Positions 15,401 through 27,800 of a stretch of 64,000 nucleotides of DNA are shown one piece after another (within the stretch, counting starts at the first letter, position 1; each line of letters starts with the position of its first letter). The stretch lies in contig NW_023501037.1 in assembly GCF_014066305.1 (NCBI RefSeq), positions 1 to 64,000 on the forward strand, in the 5' to 3' direction. Below the pieces are notes generated by a model. It did no database searches and was not told the DNA's origin. It worked only from the letters and a program-made list of their open reading frames with translations. The position numbers and the translations under genes were made by a program. The stretch comes from Letharia columbiana (taxonomy: Eukaryota > Ascomycota > Lecanoromycetes > Lecanorales > Parmeliaceae).

Positions 15401-18175
15401 TAAATCGAATTATTTCTAAGTAATTTCTTAGTTAATAGATTAATAGAATATTTAATTTAATTATACGTATTAAGACTATTAAATAACTCTTTTAAAAAGA
15501 TTTTTAATAAATTTTTAAATTATTTAAATATATTAAAGTTATTTAATTATATAATATTATATTATATAATTTTATTATAATTATTCTTATTATTTTTAAA
15601 TAGAATCTAATATAAAAATATAATAAACGCTTATTTTAAATTATATATAATTACTATATTAGCTAATAACGTAAATTATTTTATATTTATTATTATAATA
15701 TCTATTTATATTTTATTATTTATAAAAAAATCGCGATAGATTTAAAACTACTTACGCTAATAAATATTTAAATTAATATTATAGATTTAAAAGAAATTAA
15801 AAATAAGATTATATTCTTATATATTTATAATATATATCTTTAAGATTTACTCTTACTTTTTTTCTCGATTATTTATAAAATTAAAGACTAGATTATACTT
15901 TTTATATAAGAGTATTTAATAATTATTAATAATATATACTATTATTAACGTATATTTAAATTTAAAAATCTATATCTCTTTAATAAAAGATTATAATATA
16001 AAGATTTCCTCGCTATCGATATTTATTAAAGTAGTTATTTTACGCTTTTTACTTAATATAGTAATCTTATCTCTTAATAATAGAGAGCGAGATTATCGCT
16101 TAATTAATAGCGTATTTAATACTATAATAATAAATATTAAACTTTATCTTTTTTCTTACTTAATTTATAATTATATACTTTATTATTTATAATATAATTT
16201 AAATATTTAAAAGAATTCTTATAATATTCTAGCTATTTATAATTATAATATTATATTTTAATAAGAGGCGTTTTATACTTAATATAAGAGTTACTACCTT
16301 CGAATTTAATTCGCTTAAACTTTTAATCTTATAATATTAATAAAAATAAACTTTTCTTTTAATCTTATTAACTCTTTATATATTATCTCTTAAGCTTAAT
16401 ATATTATTAATTACTACTTTTTTAATTACTTATCTTATTATTAAAGCGAGTCTTATTTAAAATAGAGAGCTCTTTCATTTTTTATAATCTTTACTTTATA
16501 TTTTAATACTATTATAATAATATAATATAGATAATAAATTAAGTAATCTTCTTTATAACTTTTAGAGAAATTTTCTCTATTATTCTATCTCGTAAATCTT
16601 TTATATATTCTAGATTAATTATATAGCGATCTCGCTATAATTAAAATATAATAAGATAATTATTAAAGCTAGCTATCGATTATATATCTCTTATTATTAC
16701 TTTAATTAATTAATAATCTATATTATAAGACTTAATAATTAAATTATAAATTTAATTTAAATATTATCTCTTATATTTCTTTTAAATAGATTCCTCGATA
16801 TCGTATAATATCGTATTCTTAATATTTCTTTAAATTTACTTCTTAGTATTTATTAAGAGAGTAGAAGACTAGCGAGTCTTTTCTTCGTTTATATAAAAAT
16901 TAATATAAGATATCGAGGCGATAAAATTATTATAATCTTAAAGAAATATAACTATCGAGTTATAGTTATTAAGATACTACGTATTAAATATTTTAATAAT
17001 ACTTATCTTCTTATAACTCGAATTACGATAGTAATTATCGCTATATTTATAATAATATTCTTATATATTCTATATTTTAATTAGTTTAAATTTTTCGATA
17101 ATTAATTACTTCTTAATATTAAGCTCTAGAAATCGATAGCGTTAAATTTAAATTAAGTTTATAAAACGAGAATCTTTATTTATAAATAGAGGATTATTAG
17201 ATATAATACTTCGATAATTATTATTTTTATCGATAGTATTATTAGAATTTCTATCGATATTAAAATTAATATTATAATTACTTAATTACGTAATAGATAT
17301 ATTTTAATAAGAGTTATTTATTAGATTAAAAACGTCGCTAGTAGATTATAATAAAACGTTTTTACTTCGTAAATTAATAGAACTAGCTCGCGAGTTACTT
17401 ATTATAATTAAATTAAATAACTTTATATAAATAAAGTTATTAAAATTATAAAATAGTAAGATCTCTTTTAATAAAACTATATAGTAGTTATATAATTATA
17501 AGATTTAAATATATAGTTAATAAAATAAATAGATTAATTATTAGATTAACTAATAATTAAAAGAAAAGAGAAAAGAGAATTTATAAATATTTAAAACTTT
17601 ATTAAATATATTAAATACTCGTTTTAGCTACGTAGTTTATAGTTTAATAAATAATATAAACGAGTTTATTAATTCGCTTCGAGTACTTTTACTCTTATAA
17701 AAAATAAAAAAGTTATTTTAAGATTAAATAATATATATTTAATTAAGACTATATAACTATCGAGCGAACTTTAATAAGCGATATTTAAATTTATTACGCT
17801 TTAATAATTATAAGACTTAATATTAAAATTCTTAAAATTTCGAAAAGTATAAATAGCGTTTTAAAATTTAAAAAAAAAAATCCAAAATTTTAATAGAAAA
17901 TAAAAAAGTTATTCTATATATTAATAATATATATCTATTTTTTTAATAAGAAAGATATAAAAGAACGAGATTTTAATAATTATAAATATTAATTTATTTA
18001 CTTATAATAACTTAGTCGATTTAATTAAAAGACGTAATAATCTTAAATTAATAATTAATTATATATATAAATTTAAGATTTTCTAATTTAATCTTATCTT
18101 ATTCTTTTATATATACTAATTATAATATTAAGAATTATTTCTTAATAAATAATAGTAACTAAGTTCGCTCTTTCT

Positions 18176-21100
18176 TAATCCGGCATGCGTGCGCCCGATA
18201 AATCTGGAGCCGGTCGCTCCGATCGGGATTTGACTCTCTCGTTCGAAAAGCAGTTGGGAAGGCGCCAACGATCTCGGCCCTCCTCTCCGACCGAGCCCCG
18301 ACATCCTGATTGCATTACATTACGATTCTCACTGTTGAATCGAGCTCGTCTTTCTTGCGGTTTGGATGTTGCAATATTTCTATCAGAACCAGCACTCTCA
18401 TGTTATTCAGTCTCTGCGATCTTCTCGACGCCTACCCATTCAACATGCACGCCCACTTTCTCAGTGAGTCACCAAGCAGCCGGTCACCAGAAGTCGATGG
18501 GACACATCCCAGCCTTTCCAGATACAGTCTATAGCTCTGCGGTGAGACGGAAAGTTGGTATCTGCGTGCCTGCCTCGCATTTGCCCATCACTGACATTCA
18601 CCCAGTCAGCGATACAGACCACCGCATAGACTCGTTCTCGATATCCGAGCAACGAGTACACCAACGGCGATGTGGGATCTGCACCCATTTGGCATGAGAG
18701 CTCCACCGTACGGAAACTCACTACACTCCTCAGCCTACCGTGATATGCATGCAGACTGCCAGAGCTCCGAAAAAGATCACTCGAGAATACTCGTGCTGTC
18801 CAGAAGTGAGTTATCTGATAGAGCGAGGATATCAATAGATTAAGCGACATCCGGCTAAGGGGAAGGATTTATTGGTGTCCTCGCTCTATCAAAGAACTCA
18901 CTTCTGGACAGCACGAGTACAGCATCTCCGGTCGCGAACCAACATCCTCCCCACATCATCCGACACCTCCACCTACACCGCTTCCCCTTATACAAACCCT
19001 TTCTTGGAGACGCACCGCCACAGTGCAATGCCCATTGGTCTCTTGTTCGGATACTCAGAGTCGGAACATCCTTACAAATCCCCATCTGATGTCAGCATCC
19101 ACGTCCTGCCCCAGTCGTGTCTCCAAACAGTCCACTGCCGCAACGCGCTACCATACACCCTAGGCCCAAACCCCGGTTCAATGACACAAACTGTCGTATG
19201 TCTCCGGTCGCACTCACCCTCATCCCATACATCGCACCGAAGTCACTCATTGCTCGACCGACGTTCGACAAAGTGGGGATTGATCACAGTGTGGGCAACG
19301 GTATCAGTGTATCTGTGTAACGGCCGTCTGAAGCCCCTTCCGTTAGCCGCCATACCAACCCACATGCTCATGACCCATGGAGTCGAGGATATGTCCTCGC
19401 AGGCGAAGCGTATACCCCACCTTCGTCTCGGTTTCGGTATCAGTCGGCGGTCAGCTTCCGCAAAATATTGAGCTGCGATCGGAAGAGACCGGCGATGCAC
19501 ACTTGCATAGTGGTTAGGCATATCGATGCGGTCGGCTGGTGCCCAGATCGGAGCAAGTCGAAAGGACTGGGATGACGTAAAATTTCCATCAAGGCGGATA
19601 GTTGTATTGGTCGGTGGCAGGCATTCCCGTATGACCTTGTGCGCTTCAAATCCCAGAATCACCGCGGACTCGGGTTGGGGATGGGCATTGCTATTGTCGC
19701 ATCGCGTATGGTTCAATGAAAGGCTTCGGCACCTCTTTGTCATTGCAGTTGATTGACGCGATGGAGCTGGACTGCGAATGTGGTGTTCCTGATAGACATA
19801 TTGCAGTCTTTCCTCGTCCTGTATAGATGCATCATGACATTCGACCATTCCAAACATGCGCATGTTTACCAGCCATGCGCTATAGACTTGTGCGCCATGG
19901 GGTAGACACGGTTTTCGGCGCAGGTGTTGATCCCTCCTGAATGATGCCCCATCCATGCACCCCGACCGACAGACCACCAACTCATGTCTTCCAACCGCAA
20001 GCCTACGTTAAGCAATTGGCGTAAACCGTCAACGGTTTGCTTAAGCGGTGTAATATGTGGATCGACCACAGTTCGAAATGAATATCGGCGGTAGTACTCC
20101 TGTCACAGTCCTATATCCGCATGACCTCGCAGTCCACCCCACGCCCGATCGGCATCCTCTTCGTCCTATTAACTGTTGATGTCACCCTTCGCCCTTATAA
20201 GGATCTGATGTTCCATCAGAGATGATGCTGTTCTATATTTAGACGCTACCGCAACCATACGACGTTCGGCTGGGTCTGACGAAACCAGGGCTAAATCCTC
20301 ACCAAACGATCTTGTCCCGGACACACATCATACGTGTTGCGATGGACTTGAGTTGAGATCGGACGAGGTCCCCTATCCGGATGGAACACCACCGCACCGC
20401 CAACTATTGGTTTTCCACATACTCAAAGGGCAGCATTGGAGCAGAGGTTGCATGCTCAGCTCACCGCTTTATCGTATAAAGTCGCCCGCAACTGCATGCG
20501 CCCGTGTGGCGTGACGCAACAGAAGACGGTCGATGGGAATGTCAGCTTGGCTTTGTCGCGACCATGTTATGACCATTGTCTTACTGATCAGGAATCCGCC
20601 TTTCGATTGAGTCTTGCTCATCTTGATATCTTCAAGTCATAAATGTGGTAATTATATACGTCCTATGATGACACTATCCATGCTCCCTACTCGGTTTGCC
20701 AGACGCTCATCGACAGCCTTACTTCTATGCACGCACACCCTTAACAGAGTAAGTCTTACAGTTTATGGTCCTGTTTTTTCCCGCCGGATATCCCCCCCCG
20801 TTCCACGGGGTTGAGCAGTCCACCTATTTCATCACGTACACCTCTACTCAGTTCCCGACCATGCAAACTTTCTCTCCACGGGCGCCAGACCAATATAACG
20901 CATAGACATGCGGATACGGTAGCAACGGTCGGCCCTTTTTTTTCCGCATCAAAGGACTAATACGATCGGTTATCTATAGAGGGTATGCTGAGGCAGGATT
21001 CGGTCATGGTAGCAGCGTACGCTCGGAAGATGACCTCGACCTAGTTTAGACCGGAGACTGACGATTCCGTGGGGCGGGAGGAAACCCATGGGAAGTCACA

Positions 21101-21570
21101 ACGGTGGTCCATATCGCCATCTGTTTCCCCCCACTCATTATAACGGCGTCCGCTCTCACTAAACATGTTCGTATCAATGACCTAATATCAGCGTCGGATT
21201 CCGCAGGTGTACCCAGAGCTGGTCCTCCCGGTTGTCCGCGCCCCTAACCACATGATTCCCCACATCACCTTATATAGCCCGTCGTATGCACTACCCTGTC
21301 AACGACGGAATGTATACGCCATGGTATAATGTCATCGATGGATGTTTTGACTACACTTGCATTCAGTCTCGTGCGGGGCTACTCCCGTCTGCGCACGAGA
21401 CATGGACCACGAACGATATGAAAGTCGTTGGAATGCTGAATGTCAATACCTAACAGAGTATTGACGGATGCCCTCTCCTATCCACCCGAACAGCAATTCC
21501 ATGTTTTTGGTCCACTGCCGTCATTGGCCACTGACGAAGAACCACCTGTCGCAATTTCGTCGCGTGCAAC
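18176..21570. other. Gene-poor transition zone beside the AT block
   Basis: Base composition switches within about 20 bp (18165-18182) from RIP DNA to roughly balanced GC. Several frames stay open for 150-250 codons on both strands. Most lack a plausible ATG, overlap each other, and show no signal peptide, domain or splice structure that I recognise. The only clear structure is the inverted repeat at 18788-18919. I see no tRNA or rRNA. Confidence 0.6.
18788..18919. repeat. 42-bp inverted repeat with 48-bp spacer
   Basis: The left arm is 18788-18829 and the right arm 18878-18919. The right arm reversed matches the left with only two or three mismatches, around ttatctgat versus ttctttgat. Both arms share the core ctgtccagaagtgagtt. 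The arms could fold into a long hairpin. It lies about 600 bp inside the AT-block boundary and may be a small inverted-repeat element, but no target-site duplication is obvious. Confidence 0.85.
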
Positions 21571-22086
21571 CTAACAGGAGTGTCCCTGACATCCGTAGCC
21601 GGGCGAAATGAATCTCATGCCATGTGCACCATATCCGCCACTGTGGCATGTGTTCGTTATGGCGGTGAAGCTGATGAGGTGATCACTGCATCTCAGATCC
21701 TCGTAACAGGTCCTCCTGTGCACCCGTCGATTGTCTTCGACAGCGAACGTGTGTCGTGTTGGTTGTAGGTGCCTTTGCGGACAGTGTGATGCAATGTTAC
21801 CCGGACAGGCATTATTCCTCCATTTTGGTCTCTGTGACTTATACTTCATGTCAATGCATCCAGTATGCTCTGAATGCCTTTCCGAAGCCTTTTTAGATCC
21901 CGGTTTAATGGGTTTGGCGGATTGCGACCGTGGAAAGTGGTGGAGTCGCCTGTCGCCGAGACCATCTTGCCTCCCAACATCACCAATACTGCTCAGAACA
22001 GCAAATAGAAAGCGGAGTGTGACGTTGCATACCCAGAATACCATTATACCGACCGGTAGCATCTCCGTTGAGTGATGTTGACCCAT
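21571..22086 (-). CDS. Possible Cys-rich secreted protein (doubtful)
   Basis: This frame has a real ATG and 171 codons. Residues 9-35 are hydrophobic (MLPVGIMVFW onward), like a signal peptide or anchor. The C-terminal 95 residues hold nine cysteines, ending GYGCQGHSC. Size, hydrophobic start and Cys content are those of fungal small secreted proteins, and the site is close to an AT isochore. Against it, the antisense frame is also open for 114 codons, no homologue comes to mind and the codon use looks unselected. A chance ORF is at least as likely. Confidence 0.22.
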   Translation of the reverse strand: MGQHHSTEMLPVGIMVFWVCNVTLRFLFAVLSSIGDVGRQDGLGDRRLHHFPRSQSAKPIKPGSKKASERHSEHTGCIDMKYKSQRPKWRNNACPGNIASHCPQRHLQPTRHTFAVEDNRRVHRRTCYEDLRCSDHLISFTAITNTCHSGGYGAHGMRFISPGYGCQGHSC

Positions 22087-23069
22087 GATTCTGACTCCAT
22101 CGAGGCATCCATCTCCCCGTCACACCCTTTCTTACTTGACGTCAACGAGTGCAATTGAACTTCCAGAGCCAGAACACATTCTTTCAGTCCGTGAGCGTCC
22201 CGCGCATATCTTCCAGCATCGGTATCGTCCGTCCGTGTGGTATCTCTGCCTTCCACAACTGCACTCTACAACCACATCCTGTCTACAAGTTCTGCACATT
22301 CACTCTACTGTATTATTTCCTCGCTCTCTCTATTCTATGCAATTCGAAGTACTCTCTTCCACATCATACAATGGGAAGTACTCTTGTCTACACCATACAA
22401 TTGGAAGTACTCTCTTCTCCTTACTATCCACCCACCCGCCCGCACCATCTCCCCTAGGTCCTCCAACACCTATAAACTTACTAACTCTTCGGGTACAACC
22501 CTCGTTACAATAGCAAGCGAACAAGCAAGCATCGGATTCAGCGTACCAAAAGTGTGTTATGAGAGGACGGTGCTACTGGTGATAAGCCTTCCGTGGGGTC
22601 AGCCGCCTGGTTACGTCCGAAGATAAACGATGTGTTACCTGAAGTCGTCGCTCATGTGGCTCTGAAGTAGTAGCTAATGATATATTTGAGAGGGGTTTTG
22701 ACCGAGGGTGTTGCCTGCGTGTTCGCTGAGGTAGTAGCCGAGGAACTCGCCGATGGGGTATTCGAGGGGTCGATATCTAAATATGTTGCGGGTACAGTCG
22801 TTAATGGAGTAATCGAAAGAGCATGTGAGGGGTTATTGCCCAAGATGTTGCGTGAAGTCAAGGGTGTAAGTCTCTTGAGAAATAACCATTCTTCCAGAGT
22901 AGCAACCAATCTATCACTGAGTCCATGGTTCTCTCTACCAATTATCGCGAAAATGGTTTCATATCATTACCGAGTATCAACGAGAGATGTAAATGCGACC
23001 TTTTGTCTCTCTGGCTATATCGTCTGCTATGTACATTTCAAAGCCATATTTTCTGCCGTTACGGAATCG
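22087..23069. other. Intergenic stretch with a 29-bp tandem repeat
   Basis: No supported gene. It contains the 29-bp tandem repeat at 22339-22425. Several open frames exist, but they overlap on both strands and lack gene-like starts. Confidence 0.6.
22339..22425. repeat. 29-bp tandem repeat, three copies
   Basis: Units begin at 22339, 22368 and 22397. Each contains a gaagtactct/gaagtactct-like core and a cat(a) end. Differences between copies are scattered substitutions. It lies in non-coding DNA downstream of the small secreted protein gene at 23070-23665. Confidence 0.75.
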
Positions 23070-23665
23070 CTATACAGGTATGATGCCTCCAAAATCCCCG
23101 GTCCCCACATGACCCTTTTTACCGTCGTACACCTCGAATGCCATTCCAAAGTACCCATACATGCTGGTAAACAACGCGATACCTCTCAAAGTCGACACCA
23201 CTGATGCGTAGGTCATGCGGAAAGATGGTGCAGCGAAGTCGTGCACGTTTATAACGACGTTGCCATACTTGTACTCGACCCGATTTAAGGGCAGGAAGCC
23301 GTCTCCTCCCTTTGCGAGTACAGCGCCGAAGAGGTATCCGATGCCTTCAATGACGCAAAGGTCAAGCTCCGTTTGCGATATAACTTTGGTAAATCTGGAG
23401 AAAACGAGGCTGGTTTGGGTGCCTGGGATGTAGAAGATAATGGTGTTGTTGAGCGGAGATACGTTCTGCGGACCGGACGCGTTTATGGGTGCCCTGTATG
23501 TTCAGTAGACGTCCGCGCAAAGTCTGGCTGACTCGCCACTACTCACACTTGGTATATGGTTCCAATTGGTTGATCCAGTGCGATGTTGACGGGAAGGGTT
23601 GATGCGTAAGCTAATGTCCCAAAAAGGGTATATGCTAGGAGGATCAGCAGGAACCGGGACGCCAT
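23070..23665 (-). CDS. Small secreted protein, 180 aa, unknown function
   Basis: The gene has two exons. Exon 1 is 23665-23547 and starts MASRFLLILLAYTLFGTLAYA, a clear signal peptide. A 53-bp intron (23494-23546, GTGAGT...CATACAG) follows, then exon 2, 23493-23070. The total of 543 bp is in frame throughout. The mature part has one cysteine, a motif VEYKYGNVVINVH, and a C-terminal block reading MTYASVV...LRGIALF...YGYFGMAFEVYD. I recall this MTY...LRG...FEVYD layout from uncharacterised secreted proteins of Dothideomycetes, but can name no function. It is head to head with the gene at 24118, which looks like a distant relative. The frame has no early ATG in exon 2, so simple ORF calling would miss it. 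Confidence 0.75.
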
Positions 23666-24117
23666 GATGTTAAGTATTGACCAAAGCAACAATGCAGATA
23701 GAGGAAGAGAAAATCTTTGCGGGTTTGAGTCGCAATGTAGAGGTACAAGGGCCGTTCACCTTTGATTGAAAGCGACTTGCGACTTGCGACTAGCGCAGCC
23801 CACACCTTTAGATGGGAGCGGCTGTGGTAGGCTGAATCTGCACAGTGAGATCTTTGTAAGGTCATATTGCACATCTGAATGCCTATTCTTCGCATAGTCT
23901 CCAACGGAGATTCACCCGAAATAATCTTTCCTATAACAATCTACAGCTCTGCTCACTAGCGATACTGTGCGTTACATTACGAATAATCTTCATTCAATGC
24001 TGCGCCTTTGGAGCATAATCCTACTACGATCGCACCCTTTCTACTGCCGCACATCTAGACCTCCTGGGATGTAATTCGAGGCCCGGCATTTGTGCGGAGA
24101 CAGGATCATTGCCCAGC
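23666..24117. promoter_or_regulatory. Divergent intergenic region between two secreted-protein genes
   Basis: This 452-bp stretch separates the start codons of the two head-to-head small secreted protein genes. It must hold both promoters. I see no distinct shared motif. Confidence 0.5.
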
Positions 24118-24823
24118 ATGAAATCCAACAGATGGAGACCTGCAGTCTTCGTTTTGCTTCATATCTTGCAAATTGCTTATGTCTTCACATTCCAGGAAAT
24201 CAGGCGTCCGCGCAGTATTACAGCACCGACGCTTGGGCAAAATAACAGTACATTATTATCGTCAATTGCAGGGTAAGCTTAGTTATATGCTTGGATTTGG
24301 ACAAGGTCAACGAACGCATGTACCAGATCTGGAAGACCCCACACGCCCCCCCGGACCCATGGACCTACATGGGCCCAAAAGCCCGCTACGAATTCTCCAA
24401 CTACCGCAACCCTAGCATCAAATCTAACTGGCCGGCGACCTTCCTGTTGGCCTGCCTGGGTGACATCTTCGATGCGATCGCAACCCAAGTCTTCAGACCG
24501 GACGAGCCTTACCCGGACGGAACCTAAACTGTCATCTGGATTACGTCTCTCCGTCTGGATCAAGAGGGGATTTTGCACTCGAAATAACAAAGATAGAGAC
24601 GCCGGTTTGGTACATGACCTTCTCCGACATCGCGGATGATCTGGAAGCGCTTTGGTATGCTGCGCTGTGGTTTGAAGAAAGGGCCGCTGGTGTTCCGGGA
24701 ATGGATTTCAATGTGTACCAATTTGATCAAAAGAGTTCTGGTGCTAGGGGCTCTTCTTTCCTGGCGTCTCGTGGTAACTTTTCATTCGCACTCATCGGCG
24801 AGGCCAACGTGGGTAACGCATAA
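24118..24823 (+). pseudogene. Small secreted protein gene with apparent frameshift
   Basis: ATG at 24118 opens MKSNRWRPAVFVLLHILQIAYVF, a signal-peptide-like start. A likely 68-bp intron (24215-24282) leads into a good frame containing KVNERMYQIWKTPHAPPDPW and LLACLGDIFDAIATQVF. That frame stops at 24525-24527. Coding sense resumes in another frame just before the stop (LDYVSPSGSRGDFALEI...TPVWYMTFSDIADDLEALW) and runs to the stop at 24823. A one-base loss near 24515 would explain this. Alternatively a 110-bp intron with a weak donor (24489-24598) would give an intact but shorter gene. The pattern 'Y-coding strand, MTFSDIADDLEALW, FNVYQFD' parallels MTYASVVSTLRG...FEVYD of the neighbour on the minus strand. 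Confidence 0.5.
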
Positions 24824-24859
24824 GTATAGTTTGTCTTAAACGATAGGTCCGTCGGAGGG

Positions 24860-27800
24860 TTAGACAGGCGCGTCACGGCGTCTTTTTGCCACTCGCTCCT
24901 TGAGTAGTTCACCAACCTTTCGAAATGGAATCGGCTTGGTCAGGTATTCGTCGAAACCGCATTTCGTGGCTTCCTCCCGATCGCGACTCGCACCGAGACC
25001 GGTGAGAGCCACAATGTATGAGCGGGTGTCTTTTCGCGATCCTTGACTGAACTGTGGCTCATCATGTTCCTTCTCATCGGCGGCGCCCTCGGTTTCAAAC
25101 CGGCGTATCTTTCTTGTCGCCTCGAACCCGTCCATTCCAGGCATGGAGATATCCATGAATACGACATCGTACGGTTCAGCTGCCTTCTGGACCGCTTCCA
25201 CAGCCTCGAACCCATCGCGCGCACTGTGGATAAAGTCATCTTTCCGCTTTGAAAGGAAGCGTTGTAGGAGTTGCAAATTGATTTCATTGTCATCCACAGC
25301 TAAGATTCGCAATCCTCCATTGGGTTTTCCCTCTTGATTGGCCTTGTTGCGTGACGAGGTAGCATCTGTATGTCCGACTTTTATCGAATTGAATCTTTGT
25401 ACCAAATCGCCCTCAAATTCGTTGGCAGCAGGCCGCTGAGGATCTGAGATGACCGACAGTTGTTGGGGCCGTTCTTTTGGTCGTTGGTTGTCGTTCTCAT
25501 TTCCAACCAAAGGAACAGGTTCCGCAGGACCTGGAATGACCATCTCCGTACGTGGCTGAAGTATAGACAGTAGGTGCCGCGCGAGTTTGTACGGCCCAAT
25601 GGGACGGGTAACATGCCCGACAACCGTCCCAGCCGGATAGCGTTTATGACCCTTTGACGTAAGAGTCCCGTTGAGTAGAAGTGTCGGAATCTGTTGATTC
25701 CCCAGGTGAGACAACGCCGAAGTGGTGCAAGGCTCGTGGGCCTCCAAAGCGATCACCACGTCTGCGTTTGGTATGGTACCCCAGTCGGCGAAAGCGGTCA
25801 CCGTAAACCCATACCAATCCGACATGTAGTTCCCGACGTGATTCAAAATGATGTCCTGACCGTTGGCAGCATCTCCACGCATATTCGGAGGTCGCTGGAG
25901 CGCGACGGTCCTTCCGACGGCAACCTTCTTGAGTGATTCCAATGTGTCATCGGCACCTTGAGGGTTTCCAATGCTGGATTCTGGAATATCACTTCCGTGT
26001 GAACGCTCCGGCTTTTCCATTGGAAGGCAGATTTCGACTTCTGTCCCTTTGCCTTGTTGACTGCGCACCGCAATGACACCTCCCAGCTGTTGAACAATGC
26101 TCCAACTAAACTTTGTCAGCAGGTAACATGGCTCCCGTTGAACCAGATAGACTCACACGATGGAGAGTCCCAGGCCAACCCCGGAAGCGAAGGTGTCGTC
26201 TTGCGCGAAAGGGGTATAGAGTCTGTGCCGAAGATACTCATTCGATATGCCACGTCCAGAGTCTTTGACCGTCAAAGAGACTGCGCATTTCTCAGCAGAC
26301 ATACCCTTGAGTCCTCTTGCACGCGCCCTGATCGGGTCCTCCGCTCGGAGAGAGATCTGTATGAAGCCATTGTCGGTGTACTTTTGTGCGTTACCGAATA
26401 TGTTCATGATGATTCGACGAAGGGCTCCGGGCTGTGTAAGGAATCGCCAATCTTGCTCCTCAAAGTCCATGACGACCTCTACCGGCTTCCCCAAGGCCTT
26501 GACCACCTGTGACAAAGGTCGAGGCCCTCTGGGCAAATCACCAGAGGCCGTGATGTCATCAAAATTCTTCGCGACGACCATGCCGTCGACAACCTCTTCA
26601 CATAGAATCGCCATGTTTGTAACGGAATGCAATTCGTTCGGCAACGGTCGGCCTTGTCCGGAAGTGGATTTGGATGCTTCGAAAGAATTGATTTTGCTGA
26701 ATTCAAATACGTGATTGATGGTTTCGAGTAAAGTACGGCCACAGTTTTGAACGGTCGATATCAACTCCGACCGCGTTTCGTCATCGGTCAGCTCCCGCAA
26801 GAATTCGGCACTCGCAAGGATGCCATGCAGAGGGCTTCGAAACTCGTGTGATATGCTGCTGATAAAGTCCGCTTTGGCTTGGTCCGCCCTGATGACATCG
26901 AGGCGGCTGATCTCCATGGTGACCGAGTTTGTAAATGCGGCAAGGTATGCAATCTCCGAGTGGACGGTGAACACCGGTACCGCGGAGTGGCTCCATACCA
27001 AACAGCCGGCGTACCATCTTTTGGTGGCTGCGTCCCACATGGGAAGGAAAACGATTTGTCGAGAGCTTTCAAATTTCCGTCTCAACAACGTGGCTTCGGC
27101 AATCTCTTCAGACATTCGTTTTTTCACGTCAACCCGGTGGCGGCCGGATTCACTTGACCTGTCTTGGACGTCGTGCAGCTCAACCTGCTCCAAAGACGAG
27201 AAGTAGTCTCCTTTGTCGAAATACCAAACGTTGCCTTTGGGGTACATATTGAGCAAGGTCTGAAGGGTCTTACAGTCCAGTACATTCTTTGCGGGTTGGG
27301 CGGGCTGATGTTCCGTGCTCGTCGACATTGCCATGATTTCAGCGGCAGGGTTGCGATCGTCAGAGCTTCTGATTCGCCCCTCATGTGGTTCCGGGTCGGA
27401 AGACGAGTGGGCCGCTTGAGGGAGCTCTCGGTTGTGCCGGAAGACGGACCCGTCATCTTTTCCATCCGCGGCCTCGGTGCTCTGTGCGATTGAAGTATTC
27501 GGGTCGGAGTATGCGTCCGTATAGCCGGCTTCGCTGAAACCGACAGCGGTGTCGAGAAACATGACTCCACCCGACTCGATCTCCAGCGACTCCCGTAGGA
27601 TGATGGCGGCGCTCTCGAGTGTACGTTTGACCGGGTCTTTGGTCTGCGCGGCTGGTCTTTCCGAATCCTCTTGAACACGTCCTTTCCCGTTGAGTACATG
27701 TTCCGTATCCGATGATGCTCGAGTCTTGGGTTCATCATCACCGTCACGGGACTTGCTCTCAAGGAACCGTGCTATACCGTGGCTCATCAGAGAGACGCGT

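Larger units (their letters stand above)
1..18175. repeat. AT-rich, RIP-saturated repeat block (AT isochore)
   Basis: The block is overwhelmingly A/T with stop codons in every frame, and I can support no gene in it. CA and TG dinucleotides are almost missing. On reading through I found only about ten, near 1941, 3274, 3449, 9574, 10087, 10425, 12921, 13658, 16476 and 17883. CG and CT survive (many gcg, cgc, tcg). Loss of CpA with CpG kept is the classic RIP signature in Pezizomycotina, where duplicated DNA suffers C-to-T changes at CpA on both strands. The source was therefore probably transposons or other repeats. Tandem arrays and a palindrome still stand out and are listed separately. The element families cannot be named because coding signatures are destroyed. 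Confidence 0.93.

Noticed and set aside
1..18175. Naming a transposon family or reverse transcriptase in the AT block
   Set aside because: RIP has destroyed codons so fully that any family assignment by eye would be a guess.
1..18175. Organellar (mitochondrial) origin of the AT-rich block
   Set aside because: No tRNA or mitochondrial gene frames are seen, and the selective loss of CA/TG with CG retained points to RIP.
18872..19471. 199-codon open frame on the plus strand
   Set aside because: It begins inside the right arm of the inverted repeat and its composition looks random; no recognisable product.
19243..19980. 245-codon open frame on the minus strand
   Set aside because: No ATG at its start, overlaps a 199-codon frame on the plus strand, no domain or signal peptide.
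24248..24282. 35-bp intron in the right-hand secreted protein gene
   Set aside because: Too short; the 68-bp alternative (24215-24282) has the right phase and a normal length.
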